In this document: positions 62,624-64,000 of the stretch, one piece after another
Layout: each line of letters starts with the position of its first letter
Numbering within the stretch: the first letter of the stretch is position 1
Assembly: GCF_003288815.1 (NCBI RefSeq)
Contig: NZ_NHYM01000002.1
Location: 62,001 to 126,000 of the forward strand
Source of the DNA: Helicobacter sp. 16-1353
GTDB taxonomy: Bacteria; Campylobacterota; Campylobacteria; Campylobacterales; Helicobacteraceae
Direction: 5' to 3'
Length of the DNA: 64,000 bases
Notes under the pieces: generated by a model
Told to the model about the DNA's origin: nothing
What the model saw: the letters and a program-made list of their open reading frames with translations, nothing else
Databases searched by the model: none
Program-made: the position numbers and the translations under genes

Positions 62624-64000
62624 CTAAAATATTAATAATAAAATAATTAATAGAGTGAATATTCCGCATATCATTAGTATTAATGATTGTGATAAATTTC
62701 CACTTTGTGTTATTCGCGATTTCTCTCCACTCCATACAAAAATTCTTGCGATAAAATCCACTACAAAATCAATAATCCGTAAATCAATCTCCCTCCAAAA
62801 GAAGCGTGAAAGCCCTTTATATGGCTTCATTATAAAATCATTATAAATTTTTGGGATATAGTATTGATTGAATAAAAGCTTATAGATTGGATTAGATTCT
62901 GCTATTAATTTAAAGCCCTTTTTATAAGCAATAATTGCCATAATAATACCAGTTAATGCGAAAACCAAAGCAAATGCAATTAGCATTGCAAGAGTAGCAG
63001 AATCTATCTCCATAGATTTCAGTGGCAAATAATAGTTTTCTAAATAATGATGAAAATTAGATTCTACAAAGCCAATGAAAATAGCCAAGATTCCAAGTGG
63101 GAGAAGCGATAAAATCATAATGCTCGACGCCTCGTGCGGGTGGAGCGAATCCTCATATCGCTTTGGCGTAAAAAATACCAGCATTAATAATCTAAAGCTA
63201 TAAAATGCCGTAAGCAACGCCCCAAGCAACAATACCGCCCACAAGAAGCAGCTCCCATCGATAAATGCGGCTTCTAAAATCTTATCTTTGGAGAAAAATC
63301 CAGCAAATGGGTAGATTCCAGCAAGTGCGATAGAAGCGATAGTCATTAGAATCGCCGTCCATTTCATGGGCTTATAAAGTCCGCCCATTTTGGTAATATC
63401 CAAATTATCATTCATCGCGTGCATTACATTCCCAGCCCCAAGGAAAAGGAGGGATTTAAAAAATGCGTGGGTCATCAAATGAAATAACGCAATCCAATAA
63501 TACCCAAGCCCCGCAGCCACGAACATATAGCCCAATTGCGAGAGCGTGGAATATGCAATAATTCGTTTTAAATCGCGATTTACCAACGCCATAGTCGCAG
63601 CGAAAATCGCTACAAACGCCCCAAGATAGGTGATAAAAGTGCTTACATTTGGTATTAAGTCATAGATTGGATTTGCACGAATTACTAAATAAACCCCAGC
63701 TGTTACCATTGTAGCAGCGTGGATTAGGGCGGAAACTGGCGTCGGTCCCTCCATCGCGTCGGCTAGCCAAGTGTGGAGTGGGAATTGCGCGGATTTCCCC
63801 ATTGCACCGATAAACAATAAGATTCCAATTAAATTTAATGTAAATTGACTTATATCTCCAACATATGGGAAAATATCAATGTATCTAAGACTTCCAAATG
63901 AATAAAATATCAAAAAGATTCCAAGAAGCATTCCTAAATCCGCAATTCTATTCATTATAAAGGCTTCATTTGCCGCAAATGAGGCAGATTCACGCTTATA
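62624..64000 (-). CDS. nuoL: NADH-quinone oxidoreductase subunit L (N-terminus beyond window)
   Basis: The open frame continues to the right edge (YKRESASFAANEAFIMNRIA at 63941-64000), so the first ATG inside the window (63955) is not the start. Visible: AMGKSAQFPLHTWLADAMEG, PTPVSALIHAATMVTAGVYL, RIIAYSTLSQLGYMFVAAGL and the long C-terminal part with the lateral helix and last transmembrane segment (SLILMICGIFTLLIILLLIF). Roughly the last 458 codons are present; family length is about 610. Confidence 0.96.
   Translation of the reverse strand, partial: YKRESASFAANEAFIMNRIADLGMLLGIFLIFYSFGSLRYIDIFPYVGDISQFTLNLIGILLFIGAMGKSAQFPLHTWLADAMEGPTPVSALIHAATMVTAGVYLVIRANPIYDLIPNVSTFITYLGAFVAIFAATMALVNRDLKRIIAYSTLSQLGYMFVAAGLGYYWIALFHLMTHAFFKSLLFLGAGNVMHAMNDNLDITKMGGLYKPMKWTAILMTIASIALAGIYPFAGFFSKDKILEAAFIDGSCFLWAVLLLGALLTAFYSFRLLMLVFFTPKRYEDSLHPHEASSIMILSLLPLGILAIFIGFVESNFHHYLENYYLPLKSMEIDSATLAMLIAFALVFALTGIIMAIIAYKKGFKLIAESNPIYKLLFNQYYIPKIYNDFIMKPYKGLSRFFWREIDLRIIDFVVDFIARIFVWSGEKSRITQSGNLSQSLILMICGIFTLLIILLLIF

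Noticed and set aside
1-64000. CRISPR arrays, insertion sequences, prophage
   Set aside because: No regularly spaced repeats, transposase, integrase or phage structural genes were seen; the GATTC repeats are too short and irregular to be CRISPR.

Overview
The window is low-GC DNA that reads as an enterohepatic Helicobacter (Campylobacterota). The basis is conserved blocks I recall from Helicobacter pylori: coaX to hypA through dut, greA and lpxB; panD-ybaB-PDZ gene; ispA-surE; nusB-ribH-kdsA-carbonic anhydrase-pyrF-panC; nfu-TPR gene-murE; RqcH/FbpA-recN-nadK; nuoLMN-pflA. The hisG gene, absent from H. pylori, argues for a non-pylori species. The species itself cannot be fixed from sequence reading alone.

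Layout. 1-9.9 kb (minus): ModE start, a GGDEF/EAL gene pair, hisG, coaX, a BamB-like/YfgM-like pair, dut, greA, a Sel1 protein, lpxB and hypA. 9.9-18.2 kb (minus): an accessory block between hypA and hypE, holding a NitT/TauT-type ABC transporter with OsmC and acyl-CoA dehydrogenase-like partners, then a Gtr-like surface glycan module. 18.3-31 kb: hypE, panD to surE, a tiny acidic protein, an amidohydrolase, a MATE pump, then a long minus operon running from a MotB-like gene to an outer membrane protein. 31-37 kb: DedA, tRNA-Ala, and a nuclease-methyltransferase fusion with its specificity subunit, placed directly behind murE. 37-47.4 kb: murE, nfu, RqcH, recN, nadK, a J-domain protein, TauE/SafE, uvrA. 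47.5-57 kb: an accessory and defence region with two DUF262/DUF1524 (GmrSD-like) genes plus a third fragment, YwqK-repeat proteins, a TonB-dependent receptor, an FkbM methyltransferase and a PepSY protein. 57-64 kb (minus): pflA and nuoN, nuoM, nuoL (partial).

The main theme is phase variation. Six poly-G/C tracts of 9-10 bases are present. Four lie in genes: two in one GT2-GtrA-methyltransferase gene, one in the TonB receptor, one in the FkbM methyltransferase. As assembled, all three of these genes are out of frame, and a one-base change would restore each. Two further tracts sit immediately upstream of a TATAA -10 box in front of a DUF262 gene and of a DUF262 gene fragment, in a shared promoter cassette, which suggests transcriptional on/off control of restriction-like defence genes. 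A second theme is a very common GAATC/GATTC motif that expands into Ser/Glu/Ala-rich inserts inside otherwise conserved proteins (LpxB, the carbamoylputrescine amidase-like enzyme, an ABC binding protein, the FkbM linker, the TonB receptor).
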